Counted from the stretch's first letter, positions 18,171 through 27,801 are shown. The stretch: DNA of 64,000 bases from Bin5 sp965242905 (GCA_965242905.1 CBDETM010000002.1:3844001-3908000); one strand, 5' to 3'. Notes: generated by a model from the letters alone, not told the origin. Numbers and translations: made by a program.

Positions 18171-19289
18171 TCATATGCCATAGGGGTCGGCAGCGTCGCG
18201 CAGACCGTCGCCCATGAAGTTGAAGGCCAGGGTTACCACAATCACGGGAACGGCCGAGACCAGCAACCAGGGTGACAGGGCGACGGCCTCGACATTCTGC
18301 ACCTGCTGTAGCATGACGCCCCAACTGATTGCCGGTGGGCGCAGACCCAATCCCAGATAGCTCAACGCGGTCTCCGCAAGGATCATGGCCGGGATGGACA
18401 GCGTGGCGGCGGCGATGATATGGCTCTGGAAGGAGGGTATCATGTGGCGGAAAATGATGCGCTTGCGGCTGCAACCGGCCAAATCGGCGGCCGTCACAAA
18501 GTCCTCCTCGCGCAGGGAAAGAAAGCGGCCGCGCACCTCGCGTGCCAGCCCTGTCCAGCCGCGCAAGGCGATGACAATGGTAATGGCAAAGTAGATCTGC
18601 TCGACGCTCCATTCGCGGGGAAAGGCGGCGGCCATGCCCATCCACAGCGGGATGGTGGGAATCGAACGCAGAATCTCGATGAGGCGCTGGATGATAGAGT
18701 CAATCGCGCCGCCGTAGAAGCCGGAAATCCCACCCAACAGCACGCCGAGCACGAGGCTAAGCGCCACTGCCACAAGGCCGATGGTGAGCGAAGTGCGGGT
18801 CGCGACCATCATGCGCGACCAGACATCGCGCCCCTTTTCGTCCGTGCCAAGCAGGAAGAGTGACTCCGCGGCGGTAGCGCCCTCGACGCCGATCAGATGG
18901 CGGTCGGTGCGGATGAAGCCGAAGAGTTTGTATTTGTAGCCGCGGGCGAAAAAGCGCACTGTCAGTTTATTGTTGGGGTCTGCCTCGTAAACGCGTTTGA
19001 AGGTCCTCAGGTCACGCTTGCCGGATACGGCGTAGACGTGGGGTCGGAAGCTGCCATTGTCGAAGAAGCGAATCGGTTGGGGCGGCATCAGCAAGCGGTA
19101 GGCCTCGGTCGTGTTGGGATCGGTGTAGGCGAGGAAGTCGGCGGCCAGCACGACGACATAGAAGGCGACGACGACAAAGGTAGCGACCACGGCCACGCGG
19201 TGCTTGCGGAAGCGCCACCACATCAGTTGCATCTGACCGGCAACGAAGATCCGTTCCTCGCTGTCGGAACTAGTGTGTTCTTCGGCCAC
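18171..19289 (-). CDS. ABC transporter permease, DppC/OppC type with long periplasmic insert
   Basis: A 372-residue inner-membrane subunit that starts at GTG behind an AGGTGA-like site. After the first helix there is an insertion of about 100 residues, including FGFIRTDRHLIGVEG, before the standard LGTDEKGRDVWSRM motif. The coupling loop is TAADLAGCSRKRIIFRHMI and LRPPAISWGVML follows. The insert is common in a subset of Opp permeases and may contact the large 693-residue receptor of this operon. The gene lies between the DppB-type permease and the two ATPases. Confidence 0.92.
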   Translation of the reverse strand: MAEEHTSSDSEERIFVAGQMQLMWWRFRKHRVAVVATFVVVAFYVVVLAADFLAYTDPNTTEAYRLLMPPQPIRFFDNGSFRPHVYAVSGKRDLRTFKRVYEADPNNKLTVRFFARGYKYKLFGFIRTDRHLIGVEGATAAESLFLLGTDEKGRDVWSRMMVATRTSLTIGLVAVALSLVLGVLLGGISGFYGGAIDSIIQRLIEILRSIPTIPLWMGMAAAFPREWSVEQIYFAITIVIALRGWTGLAREVRGRFLSLREEDFVTAADLAGCSRKRIIFRHMIPSFQSHIIAAATLSIPAMILAETALSYLGLGLRPPAISWGVMLQQVQNVEAVALSPWLLVSAVPVIVVTLAFNFMGDGLRDAADPYGI

Positions 19290-19361
19290 AGTTCACCTGC
19301 TGTGCGCGGCACGTGCGGGTGGGTGGGAACCGGCGCCCCGGCACGCGCCACTGATTTACGG

Positions 19362-20354
19362 TTATTGAACCATTTCAAAACGGATGCGCGGGTCGATCCA
19401 CATCAGCAGCAGGTCGGACAAAAATGTGCCAATGACGGTCAGGGCACCGAGCATCATGACGATTGTCCCTGCCAGGAACATGTCCTGGGCGACAAGGGAT
19501 CCCAGGAGCAGCGGGCCGAGCGTGGGCAGACCCAGTACGACGGAGACGATAACGCTGCCCGACAAGATATAGGGCAGAAGATAGCCGACGGTGCTGGCGA
19601 ACGGATTGAGGGCCACGCGCACCGGGTATTTGAGTACGAGGCTGCGTTCCGACATGCCGGCGGCGCGGGCGGTGATCACATAGGGTTTGCGCAGCTCATC
19701 CAGCAGGTTGGCGCGCATCACGCGGATCAGTTCGGCGGTGCCGCTGAGGCCGATGATGATGGCAGGGAGCGGAAGATGATAGAGCAGGTCCTTCACTTTG
19801 CCCCAACTCCAGGGCTCCAACTGGTATTCGGGAGAGAAGAGCCCGCCGATGTCTGAGTCGAAGAGGGTGAAACCGAGATACATCAGGACGAGGGCGAGGA
19901 GGAAACTGGGCACCCCCAGGCCGATGAACCCGATGAAGGTGAAGACGTAGTCGCCGATGGAGTACTGGCGCACGGCCGAGTAGATGCCAATCGGCAGGGC
20001 GATGGCCCAGGTCAAGATAATCGCGCCCAGCGAGAGTACCATGGTCATGGCGAGGCGGTCGCCGATCACGTCGAGCACCGACTTGCGCCACATCATCGAG
20101 GTACCGAAATCTCCGCTGAAGACGCCGCTCATCCATTTGAGGTATTGCACGTACATCGGTCTGTCGAGCGCGTACTGGCGGCGCAGTGACTCGAAGTGCT
20201 GCTCGGAGACGTTGGACTGCGTGGCAGACAACTGAGCCATGTAGGCGTCGACAAAGTCACCGGGCGGCAGCTGGATGATGATGAATGAGAGCACCGTGAC
20301 CGTCCACAGGGTGAAGATGGCGAGGACGAGTCTCCGGGCGGCGTAGGCGAGCAT
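19362..20354 (-). CDS. ABC transporter permease, DppB/OppB type
   Basis: A 330-residue inner-membrane subunit beginning MLAYAARRLVLAIFTLW, a classical DppB start, with the QLPPGDFVD loop after it. The coupling loop is ITARAAGMSERSLVLKYPVRV and the protein ends IDPRIRFE. It is separated from the upstream SBP gene by a perfect 17-bp hairpin at 20375-20411. It is followed by the DppC-type permease and both ATPases, so this is the only complete family-5 importer in the window. Confidence 0.93.
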   Translation of the reverse strand: MLAYAARRLVLAIFTLWTVTVLSFIIIQLPPGDFVDAYMAQLSATQSNVSEQHFESLRRQYALDRPMYVQYLKWMSGVFSGDFGTSMMWRKSVLDVIGDRLAMTMVLSLGAIILTWAIALPIGIYSAVRQYSIGDYVFTFIGFIGLGVPSFLLALVLMYLGFTLFDSDIGGLFSPEYQLEPWSWGKVKDLLYHLPLPAIIIGLSGTAELIRVMRANLLDELRKPYVITARAAGMSERSLVLKYPVRVALNPFASTVGYLLPYILSGSVIVSVVLGLPTLGPLLLGSLVAQDMFLAGTIVMMLGALTVIGTFLSDLLLMWIDPRIRFEMVQ

Positions 20355-20374
20355 GGAGCGATCCGGCGGTCATG

Positions 20375-20411
20375 GGCCTGTGGCCAGGGGGTGACCCCCT
20401 GGCCACAGGCC
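20375..20411 (-). terminator. Perfect 17-bp intercistronic hairpin between SBP and permease (operon 2)
   Basis: The arms GGCCTGTGGCCAGGGGG and CCCCCTGGCCACAGGCC are exactly complementary across a 3-base loop. There is no long U-tract on the minus strand, so RNA stabilisation of the SBP message or attenuation is more likely than full termination. Confidence 0.8.
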
Positions 20412-20427
20412 TGAGATTCAGACTCGA

Positions 20428-22509
20428 CTAATCCTTGAAGTAGTAGGTGGGTGGATGGCTGGTTGCGGGCGTGCGGCAGTGCTGGGCCGGGCACTGGTTG
20501 CGCGGCACATTGCCCAGTCTGTTGCTGGTAACAGCGATGCCGGCGCCCTGGCCGACGGTGCCGATCTGCCAGACCTCGTCGACGACGAGCGCCCAGATCT
20601 CCTGGGCGAGCTTGTTGCGTTCGTCGCCGCCGACGCCGTAGCCCTGGCGGAAGAGATCAAGCGCGTGCTCCATCTCGGGATAGGGCGGCGCCATGCCTTC
20701 CTCGCCGCCGCTGTTGTACCAGCGGGCGATTTCGGGGCCCATGTAGGCTTCAACCAGGTTTACCGGCAGAACGTGGCGCGGGTATAGCCAGAGAGCCGAG
20801 GAGCCGCCGTTGGTCCAGACTGCGAGCTGATGATTATTGGCGCGTGATTCGGTCTCGAACAGGCTGCGCTCCTGGATCTTGAGGTCGGCCCAGATGCCGA
20901 TCGCCGTCCAATGGTCTTTGATCATCTCGAGCATGCCGTCCCATTCCCAGCCGATGTTGGCGGGAGCGGCAAGTTCGATGCGCAGCCGGTCACCGGAGCC
21001 GTCGGGTCGGAGGCGCCAGCCTTCGTCGTCCTTGGCCTCTAGGCCGATCGAATCGAGCAGCGCGTTGGCTTGATCGGGCTCGAAGGTGGCCCATTTCTCA
21101 ACGTACTCCTCGCCGGGTGTGGAGGGCAGACTGGCGGCGATCATGGACGAGCCGGGCACGCCAAGACCGAGGAAGATGGCTTCATTGATCTGGTCGCGCC
21201 GGATTCCCATTGAGAGCGCGCGACGGAAGTCGCGGTTTTGGATCAGTTTCTGGATTTCGGCGTCGCCGTCGTAGCTGTGGTTGAAGCTGACGACGTTGTT
21301 GTGGAAGAAGGCGCGGCTCATGTCGATACGGTAGTTGCCCTCCTCCATGTTCTCAAGGAAGACGGGCAGTTTCGAGATCGAGATGTGGCGGCCCTGGTGG
21401 TCGTATTCACCGGCGATGGCGCGCAGCGCGAGTACCTCGCTGTCCTGCGCCAGCGTTACGACGATTTCGTCGATGTAGGGCAGCTGGTTGCCTTCGGTGT
21501 CAACGGCCCAGTAGTAGGGGTTGCGGACCTCGGACCAGACGGCCTCATTGACGGGCGTAACCGTCTTCCACGGCCCCATCGTCGGCACATCGGGGTTGTG
21601 TGGCAGATAGGCCATATAGCTGAACATTTCCAGCCAGCTTTGGAAGCCTTCGGCCTCGGCCTTGGCCGTCACCTCTGCCTCGGAGGAGTACGCGGGCAGG
21701 AACTGGCTCATGTAGTGCTTGGGCATGTAACCGCCGCCGTTCCATGCACCCTCCGTGTCCGGGCCAACGCCGACAGCATTGTGACCGGCAAGGATGTCCA
21801 GGAACAGCGGATAGGGCGCGGCGAATGTCCAGCGCACCGTGAAGTCGTCGATCGCTTCCAGAAGGCCGACTTCGCCGCCGATCATCATCTCATTGGGCGG
21901 GGTGGGCCAGATCTCCTCGTTCAGCGCGACGTCCTCGTACCAGAAGAGGATGTCTTCGGCGGTGAAGGGGTGGCCGTCAGACCACTTGGCGCCGCGGCGC
22001 AGATGGAGCGTGTACTGCGTGTGGTCCTCGTTGATCTCCCAGTCTTTGATCAGGCTGGGGATGATTTTGGAGGCGTCGTAGTTCCAGGTGAGCAGACGGG
22101 ACGAGGAGTTGATGCGCATCAGGTTCTCGCCGTCGGCGGGCCCGGTGAAGCCGCGTCGCCATGTGCCGCCGTATTTGCCAATCTCATGCAGCGGCTCGAT
22201 GACGTAGATGTCCTCGGGATCGGGCAGCCGTTCTTCCACCGGCGGCAGCTCGCCGGCGGCCACCATTTCGGCCAGCATCGGTGCTTCGCTGAACTCGGTG
22301 GGGAACATGGCCGGGTCGAGGATCACTTCCGGCCCTTCTATCGGTACGATCTGGGGCAGTTCCGCCGGCCCCGCGGCCTCTTCCTCTGCGGCTGCCGGGG
22401 CGGCCTCCTCGGCCGGGGCTGCCTGTTCTGCCGGGGCACCGCAGGCCGAAAGCACAAGGGCTACAACCATCACGATTCCCAACAGCCACGAATATTTCGT
22501 CCGGTTCAT
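20428..22509 (-). CDS. ABC transporter substrate-binding lipoprotein, SBP family 5, large form
   Basis: A 693-residue receptor, clearly longer than the usual 500-550. The lipobox LSAC is at about residues 20-23, followed by a strongly Ala/Glu-rich tether to about residue 50. The core includes GKYGGTWRRGF and a family-5 C-terminal domain. AGGAGGG precedes the ATG. It heads the operon for two permeases and two ATPases. A DUF455-like ferritin-fold gene lies immediately upstream and NHL/SDR genes before that. The large size suggests a bulky ligand such as an oligosaccharide or glycopeptide, by inference. Confidence 0.9.
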   Translation of the reverse strand: MNRTKYSWLLGIVMVVALVLSACGAPAEQAAPAEEAAPAAAEEEAAGPAELPQIVPIEGPEVILDPAMFPTEFSEAPMLAEMVAAGELPPVEERLPDPEDIYVIEPLHEIGKYGGTWRRGFTGPADGENLMRINSSSRLLTWNYDASKIIPSLIKDWEINEDHTQYTLHLRRGAKWSDGHPFTAEDILFWYEDVALNEEIWPTPPNEMMIGGEVGLLEAIDDFTVRWTFAAPYPLFLDILAGHNAVGVGPDTEGAWNGGGYMPKHYMSQFLPAYSSEAEVTAKAEAEGFQSWLEMFSYMAYLPHNPDVPTMGPWKTVTPVNEAVWSEVRNPYYWAVDTEGNQLPYIDEIVVTLAQDSEVLALRAIAGEYDHQGRHISISKLPVFLENMEEGNYRIDMSRAFFHNNVVSFNHSYDGDAEIQKLIQNRDFRRALSMGIRRDQINEAIFLGLGVPGSSMIAASLPSTPGEEYVEKWATFEPDQANALLDSIGLEAKDDEGWRLRPDGSGDRLRIELAAPANIGWEWDGMLEMIKDHWTAIGIWADLKIQERSLFETESRANNHQLAVWTNGGSSALWLYPRHVLPVNLVEAYMGPEIARWYNSGGEEGMAPPYPEMEHALDLFRQGYGVGGDERNKLAQEIWALVVDEVWQIGTVGQGAGIAVTSNRLGNVPRNQCPAQHCRTPATSHPPTYYFKD

Positions 22510-22645
22510 CTTTGTCCCTCCTTTTGGGATGATGAAAGTCCTTCTGTGGGTCGATTGGATGGATTCACCTCTGGTAAATGGTCTAATTCAATGTGTTCGA
22601 GCTCCCTGCGAGGCGTCAGTGCCGGGCAAGGTACCGAACAAATCG

Positions 22646-23965
22646 TCAAACAGCTTCCTCCTTTTTTTCATGACGAGGTATCTGCTGATAAAAGGCATCC
22701 CACCACTCTGATCTGGGGAGTGCCTGGTCCTGGTCGAGGATAGCCTGGAAGCGCGCCAGAACCTCTTCGTAGCGTTGCTGCATGGCCTCCATCGATTCGA
22801 ATTCCGGCAGCAGCCATCTGCGTCCAATCTGGGCATGCAGAACCTCGTCAGCCCAATCAAAATCCTGAAACGTAGTCGACAACGGGTCGCCCGATTCGCG
22901 GGCGACCTTATACTCGAGTTGCTTCCCGACCGGTTTCATCAGCCCTTGTTCGATCCCCCACAGAAGGCAATGCCGGTCGGCGGGCTCGAGTTGAGTGTTT
23001 GGAAATTCGCCAAAGCTGATTTCGTGCGGAACGGCCGCCCAATTCAGACCACTCAACTCGAAGGCGACCTCGCCCATCATGGCGTGGCGCGCCTCATCCC
23101 AGAGCTGGCGGGCCATGTCATGGTAAAACTCCCAGGGCTGGTCGTCCCAGTCGTAGATGATCAGTGCCATCAGTTCAGGGACGTGCATTTCGGTCAGCCG
23201 CATGTAGAGCTGAAACCAGTTGCGCTCGGTGGCGGAGATGTCGCCGGTGGGGAGGCGCCCGCGTGAGTGCCACACCCTGGTGAAGCGTTCATCTCTTTGC
23301 GGTGTCCGGACTGGGCTGAATGGCTCTTCGGCTCTGGCCGGCGGCAGCTCGTTCTCCATTTCCCGCTCACCATCGGAGTCTATGCCGCCGGCGGCATCCA
23401 GGTAGGCCTGCAAGTGCGCCGCCCAACAATCCCCAGTTTCAGTGTCTTCTTTATCGATCAGACTACGCAGCGTGGCATCGCCCCAGGCGAGCTGCTCTTC
23501 TTCCTCAAGTAGAATGAACCTGAGCAAGCGCCGCGTAGGTTGGTCGACCAGCGGGTTTGCTTCCGAATAGTGGCGCTGCATAGCCGCGATGCTGGCCGGT
23601 TTGAGCACCCGGTAAACGCCGGTCAGAAGCTCAAGTGTGTTGCGGGAGCGGATCAGCTCCTGGAAGAACGCGTCCAGGGCCGGGTCAGGAATGCGGTCCA
23701 GGTGGAGAGGCGGTGTGCGCATCTCCGTGACCCGGTTTCGCAGCCAGGTGCAGTGTTCTGCGTCCTGCCACAGGTGGAGCGCAAGGCCGCACTTCACCTC
23801 CCACTCGGGCACGGCATTCAGGTGGGCGGCCAGACAGCGCATCGTCTGGCTTTCGACAAACAGATAGCGCCGCAGCAACTGGACAGTGCGTTCAACACTG
23901 TAGCCCGGCTCGCCGCCCTGCGTGTAGGTGCAGAGACCGGCTAGCGGCGGTGCTTTCGCGTTCAT
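22646..23965 (-). CDS. Ferritin-fold protein of the DUF455-like type (paralogue A)
   Basis: A 439-residue soluble all-helical protein. Its most telling motifs are WDEARHAMMGEVAFELSGL, close to the DEARH motif of DUF455/MiaE-type ferritin-fold proteins, and DWADEVLHAQIGRRW, a second ExxH helix. With upstream glutamates in TEMHVPE these could form a diiron site. Paralogue B at 36491-37840 shares both motifs and the N-terminal half, including RVLKPASIAAMQ here against RVFKPALLSAYR there. The role is unknown: a diiron oxygenase or a non-catalytic helper are both possible. Each paralogue adjoins an ABC importer. Confidence 0.7.
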   Translation of the reverse strand: MNAKAPPLAGLCTYTQGGEPGYSVERTVQLLRRYLFVESQTMRCLAAHLNAVPEWEVKCGLALHLWQDAEHCTWLRNRVTEMRTPPLHLDRIPDPALDAFFQELIRSRNTLELLTGVYRVLKPASIAAMQRHYSEANPLVDQPTRRLLRFILLEEEEQLAWGDATLRSLIDKEDTETGDCWAAHLQAYLDAAGGIDSDGEREMENELPPARAEEPFSPVRTPQRDERFTRVWHSRGRLPTGDISATERNWFQLYMRLTEMHVPELMALIIYDWDDQPWEFYHDMARQLWDEARHAMMGEVAFELSGLNWAAVPHEISFGEFPNTQLEPADRHCLLWGIEQGLMKPVGKQLEYKVARESGDPLSTTFQDFDWADEVLHAQIGRRWLLPEFESMEAMQQRYEEVLARFQAILDQDQALPRSEWWDAFYQQIPRHEKKEEAV

Positions 23966-24078
23966 CGGCCTGCTTCTACCTTGTCAGACATGGCAAACAC
24001 GCTCTCGAGAAAGGAATCAGCACCGGCTCACACGCTCGTTCAGGCTTGGGGCAGGTTGCGGTTCGGCGTCGATCCCTG

Positions 24079-24975
24079 TTAAATCTTGACGAGCTTGCGG
24101 GCGCGGTTTCCCTCGGTGCCCAGTTCGGCTACAAAGATGTTGCCTTTGGAGTCGCACCAGATGCCGTGCGGCATCGACAGGCCGGTTTCTTCGCCGCGGA
24201 AGCGGCCGACCAGTTCGCCGGATTCGTGGAAGATTGAAACGCCGATCGGCGCCGGGCCTTTGCCCAGCGAGCCGCCCTGTTCGGCCACGTAAATCAGCTG
24301 GTCTGGGCTGCAGTAGACATCGCCGGGGCCGTTGACGTCTTCCCACATGGTGATGAACTCGCCCTCGCGGTCGAAGAACTGAATGCGGCTGGACTCCCGA
24401 TCGCAGATCAGTATTCGGTCCTGCGAGTCGATGCCTATCTGGTGCACGAGCGCGAACTGCCCCGGCTCGATGCCGGAGGTCCCCCAGGAGATTTCCAACT
24501 CGCCCTCGGCGGAGAAGCGGTGGACCTGGCGGTTGCCGTAGCCGTCGGCGGTGAAGATGCTGCCGTCGCTGGCGATGGCCACGCCGGCCGGCATGTTGAA
24601 GGGGGGATCCAGGGTGGTGCCGTAGGGTGTAACGGTCATCATGGCCCAGCCGCGACGGCCCAGCTCGAGCAGCTTCTCGCCGTGCTGGGTGTGCTTGGTG
24701 ACGACGTGCTCCTGGCGGTCGGTGACCCACACATGATCTTCGGCATCGATGAAGATGCCGTGCGGCTCGGTGAATTCTCCTTCGCCCCAGGAGGTGATGA
24801 AATCTCCGGTCTCGGCCTCGAAGGCGACGACGGGGTGTTTGTGGCGGCAGAAGACGAAGACGCGGTCGCGGGAATCGACGGCCACATCGGGAACGGAACC
24901 GAGCGACCATCCTTCGGGAACTTTCGGCCAGGAATCGTCCAGTTCGTAGCGAAAATCGCCATATCCAACTGTCAT
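24079..24975 (-). CDS. NHL-repeat beta-propeller protein, copy 1
   Basis: A 298-residue cytoplasmic six-bladed propeller built of NHL repeats, for example EPHGIFIDAEDHVWVTDR and LVHQIGIDSQDRILICDR. It resembles peptidyl-alpha-hydroxyglycine lyase-like proteins, but there is no signal peptide and no neighbouring monooxygenase, so lyase activity should not be assumed. It is a close paralogue of the gene at 26905-27801 (most residues identical). Both copies keep the same leader and GGAGG site. Between them lie two near-identical SDR genes. It may act as a lactonase-like enzyme or sugar-binding propeller on the SDR product. Confidence 0.8.
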   Translation of the reverse strand: MTVGYGDFRYELDDSWPKVPEGWSLGSVPDVAVDSRDRVFVFCRHKHPVVAFEAETGDFITSWGEGEFTEPHGIFIDAEDHVWVTDRQEHVVTKHTQHGEKLLELGRRGWAMMTVTPYGTTLDPPFNMPAGVAIASDGSIFTADGYGNRQVHRFSAEGELEISWGTSGIEPGQFALVHQIGIDSQDRILICDRESSRIQFFDREGEFITMWEDVNGPGDVYCSPDQLIYVAEQGGSLGKGPAPIGVSIFHESGELVGRFRGEETGLSMPHGIWCDSKGNIFVAELGTEGNRARKLVKI

Positions 24976-25026
24976 AATCAGCAGTCCTCCGGTGTTGCGC
25001 GCGAGTGCGGCGCGCAGGGGTGAAGG

Positions 25027-25818
25027 TTACTCCTTGCGCCAGTGGTCGTCGGCGCTGTCGACGGGCATGAAATCGAGCAGTTCCCAGGCGTAGGGCGTGT
25101 CGTAGATCTTCCAGGTGTTGTTGGACGCGCCGTAGATGATTTCGTACTTGATGTCGGGGCGCTCGACGCAGGCGCGGAAGAAGCCCTTGGCGTCGCGGTG
25201 GCTGAACCAGCTGACGAGCGAGCGGTAGTCCTTGCCGGGGGCATTCCAGGGCGGGAGGGTGCCGAGACGGACGCAGATGACTTCCATGGGTCGTTCGTCG
25301 GGGCGGTCGATGTTTGCGCCCTCGGTGTAGTAGCGGCCGAGCGATTCGCCGAAGACCTTGGTTGCGCCGTAGCGGCTGTCGGGCCTGGCGTCATCGTCGC
25401 CCTTGACGAGGGGGATGGAGGCCGGGTCGAGGCCGTCGAGGCGGCCGGAGACGATTGAGGCGTAGGGCTCGTCGAACTCGTAGCAGCCCATGACGTGCAT
25501 GGAGCTGGCGAAGATGACGCGGCGGACGCCGGCATCGTGGGCGGCGTCAAACATGCGCGCGGTGGCGATCAGATTTGGGTTGGTGAGAACGTCCCAGCCG
25601 ATTTCGACCTCGTGACGGGGGTCGGCGGCGAGGTGGATGACGACGTCCATACCTTCGAAGACGGGCGGCAGCGCGTCAGGGTCGCAGAGGTCGACCTGGG
25701 AGGAGTTGGGCCAGTCGGACGGTTTGAGGTCGATGCCGTAGACATCGTGGTCGCGGCCGAGGTCGGGCGCCAGGAAAGTTCCTATGGTACCGCTGATGCC
25801 GGTTATGAGGATTCTCAT
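25027..25818 (-). CDS. NAD-dependent epimerase/dehydratase (SDR), tandem copy 1
   Basis: A 263-residue extended-SDR protein with ITGISGTIGTF, DVVIHLAADPRHE, FASSMHVMG and the catalytic YGATKVFGESL. Its closest relatives by pattern are uronate dehydrogenase-like SDRs, which oxidise hexuronic acids to aldarolactones. The same genomic segment has NHL propellers that could open lactones, which fits but is not proven. The ATG at 25818 follows AAGGAG; a start at 25845 would add nine residues before the Rossmann strand. It is about 80-85 percent identical by eye to the next gene. Confidence 0.87.
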   Translation of the reverse strand: MRILITGISGTIGTFLAPDLGRDHDVYGIDLKPSDWPNSSQVDLCDPDALPPVFEGMDVVIHLAADPRHEVEIGWDVLTNPNLIATARMFDAAHDAGVRRVIFASSMHVMGCYEFDEPYASIVSGRLDGLDPASIPLVKGDDDARPDSRYGATKVFGESLGRYYTEGANIDRPDERPMEVICVRLGTLPPWNAPGKDYRSLVSWFSHRDAKGFFRACVERPDIKYEIIYGASNNTWKIYDTPYAWELLDFMPVDSADDHWRKE

Positions 25819-25998
25819 TGAGGTCTCCTTGTGGGATAGCGCCAATTATAAGCGGGAGGCGCTTCTTGTCAAGCACCGGAAAAGGGGGCAAGGCCGGAAG
25901 TGTGGTCAAAGATCCCGCTGTGGGCCGGGCGCGCCAGGCAGTGACGTGCCGCTGGCGGAGGCTGCCGCAACGGGCAGGGAGCATGGGTCAGGCCCTTG

Positions 25999-26790
25999 CT
26001 AGTCCTTGCGCCAGTGATCGGAAGCGTTGTCCTGGGGGACGAAACCGAGCAGGTCCCAGGCGTAAGGCGTGTCGTAGATTTTCCAGGTGTTGTTGGAGGC
26101 GCCGTAGAGAATCTCGTAGGAGATGTTTGGGCGTTCGACGCAGGCGCGGAAGAAGCCGATGGCGTCGCGATGGCTGAACCAGCTGACGAGCGAGCGGTGG
26201 TCCTGTTCCGGCCGGTCGAAGCCGGGAAGTGTGCCGAGCCGGGTGCAGATGACCTCCATGGGCCGTTCGTCGGGGCGGTCGATGGTGGCACCCTCGGTGT
26301 AGTAGCGGCCGAGCGATTCGCCGAAGATCTTGGTTGCGCCGTAGCGGCTGTCCGGCCTGCCGGGATCGTCGCCTTTGACGAGGGGGATAGAGGCGGGATC
26401 GAGGCCGTCGAGGCGGCCGGAGACGATTGAGGCGTAGGGTTCATCGAATTCGTAGCAGCCCATGACGTGCATGGAGCTGGCGAAGATGACGCGGCGCACG
26501 CCGGCGTCATGGGCGGCGTCAAACATGCGGGCGGTGGCGATGAGGTTGGGGTTGGTGAGCTCTTCCCAGCCGATTTCAAGCTCGTGGCGTGGTTCGGCAG
26601 CCAGGTGGATGACGACTTCCATTCCCTCGAAGACCGGTGGCAGAGCGGCGGGGTCACAGAGGTCGGCCTGGGTTGCATTGGGCCATTCGGAGGGTCTCAG
26701 GTCGATGCCGTGCACTTCGTGGTCGCGTCCGAGGGCGGGCGCGAGGAAGGTGCCTATGGTACCGCTGATGCCGGTGATGAGGATCTTCAT
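25999..26790 (-). CDS. NAD-dependent epimerase/dehydratase (SDR), tandem copy 2
   Basis: A 263-residue paralogue of the gene at 25027-25818. The stretch from LTNPNLIATARMFDAAHD through VSGRLDGLDPASIPLVKGDD is unchanged, with differences mostly at the N terminus and in the segment after LGTLP. The Rossmann motif ITGISGTIGTF and YGATKIFGESL are intact. GGAGA precedes the ATG. The variable segment after LGTLP lies near the expected substrate pocket, so the two enzymes may have split specificities. A third, broken copy exists at 27857-28003. Confidence 0.87.
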   Translation of the reverse strand: MKILITGISGTIGTFLAPALGRDHEVHGIDLRPSEWPNATQADLCDPAALPPVFEGMEVVIHLAAEPRHELEIGWEELTNPNLIATARMFDAAHDAGVRRVIFASSMHVMGCYEFDEPYASIVSGRLDGLDPASIPLVKGDDPGRPDSRYGATKIFGESLGRYYTEGATIDRPDERPMEVICTRLGTLPGFDRPEQDHRSLVSWFSHRDAIGFFRACVERPNISYEILYGASNNTWKIYDTPYAWDLLGFVPQDNASDHWRKD

Positions 26791-26904
26791 TCTTGTCTCC
26801 TGGAGGGCGTTGAAAGTTTTTTGGTTTGCCGATCCTTCCAGATCGTCCGGGCTCCTCTGACGCCCTTGCGCCGGAATCAGGCCTCGGCTCTAAACGGTGA
26901 ATTC

Positions 26905-27801
26905 TCAGATCTTGACAAACTTGCGGGCGCGGTTGCCTTCTTCGCCGAGCTCGGCCACGAAGATGTTGCCCTTCGAGTCGCACCAGATTCCGTGGGGCAT
27001 GCGCAGCCCGGTCTCGGGGCCGCGGAAACGGCACACAAGTTCGCCCGATTCGTGGAAGATGGAGATGCCGCAGGGAAGAGGCCCCACCCCCATGGCGCTG
27101 CCCTGTTCGGCGACGTAGACGAACTGGTCGGGGCTGCAGTAGACGTCGCCCGGCCTGTGTACGTCTTCGAACATAGTGATGTAGTTGCCGTCGCGATCGA
27201 AGAGCTGAATGCGGTTGGCCTCGCGGTCGCAAATGAGGACGCGGCCCTGCGTGTCGATGCCGATGTTGTGCACCAGGGCGAACTGTCCCGGCTCGAGACC
27301 GGAGGTCCCCCAGGAGACTTCCAGCTTGCCTTCGGGGGAGAAACGGTGGACCTGGCGGTTGCCGTAGCCGTCGGCGGCGAAAATGCTGCCGTCGTGGGCG
27401 GTGGCCACGCCGGCGGGCATGTTGAAGGGCGGGTCCAGGGAGGTGCCGTAAGGTGTAACGGTCATCATGGCCCAGCCGCGTCGGCCAAGTTCAAGCAGCT
27501 TCTCACCGTGCTGCGTATGCTTGGTGACGACGTGCTCCTGGCGGTCGGTGACCCAGACATAGTCGTCGGCGTCGATGAAGATGCCGTGCGGTTCGGTGAA
27601 TTCGTTTTCACCCCAGGAGGTGACGAATTTCCCGGTGTCGGCCTCAAAGGCGACGACGGGGTGTTTGTGGCGGCAGAAGACAAAGACGCGATCGCGCGAA
27701 TCGACGGCCAGATCGGGCACCGAGCCGAGCGACCAGCCTTCGGGCAGAGTCGGCCAGGTGTCGTCCAATTCGTAGCGAAAGTCGCCAAATCCTACTGTCA
27801 T
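26905..27801 (-). CDS. NHL-repeat beta-propeller protein, copy 2
   Basis: A 298-residue NHL propeller, close paralogue of 24079-24975 with the same length and the same first and last residues (MTVG, FVKI against LVKI). Repeats include EPHGIFIDADDYVWVTDR and LVHNIGIDTQGRVLICDR. There is no signal peptide. GGAGG lies before the ATG. It is the first intact gene after the SDR remnant in the transcription direction. Retention of both copies with scattered substitutions implies selection on both. Confidence 0.8.
   Translation of the reverse strand: MTVGFGDFRYELDDTWPTLPEGWSLGSVPDLAVDSRDRVFVFCRHKHPVVAFEADTGKFVTSWGENEFTEPHGIFIDADDYVWVTDRQEHVVTKHTQHGEKLLELGRRGWAMMTVTPYGTSLDPPFNMPAGVATAHDGSIFAADGYGNRQVHRFSPEGKLEVSWGTSGLEPGQFALVHNIGIDTQGRVLICDREANRIQLFDRDGNYITMFEDVHRPGDVYCSPDQFVYVAEQGSAMGVGPLPCGISIFHESGELVCRFRGPETGLRMPHGIWCDSKGNIFVAELGEEGNRARKFVKI

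Noticed and set aside
16002..18183. Long plus-strand open frames opposite the two ATPase genes
   Set aside because: They mirror the conserved Walker and signature regions of the ATPases on the other strand; antisense frames stay open in GC-rich genes with strong codon bias.
21238..22743. 501-codon plus-strand frame
   Set aside because: Antisense to the large receptor gene, which has a lipobox and strong ribosome-binding site.
24079..24975. NHL protein as a peptide-amidating lyase
   Set aside because: Similarity is only to the propeller fold; there is no export signal and no partner hydroxylase domain.
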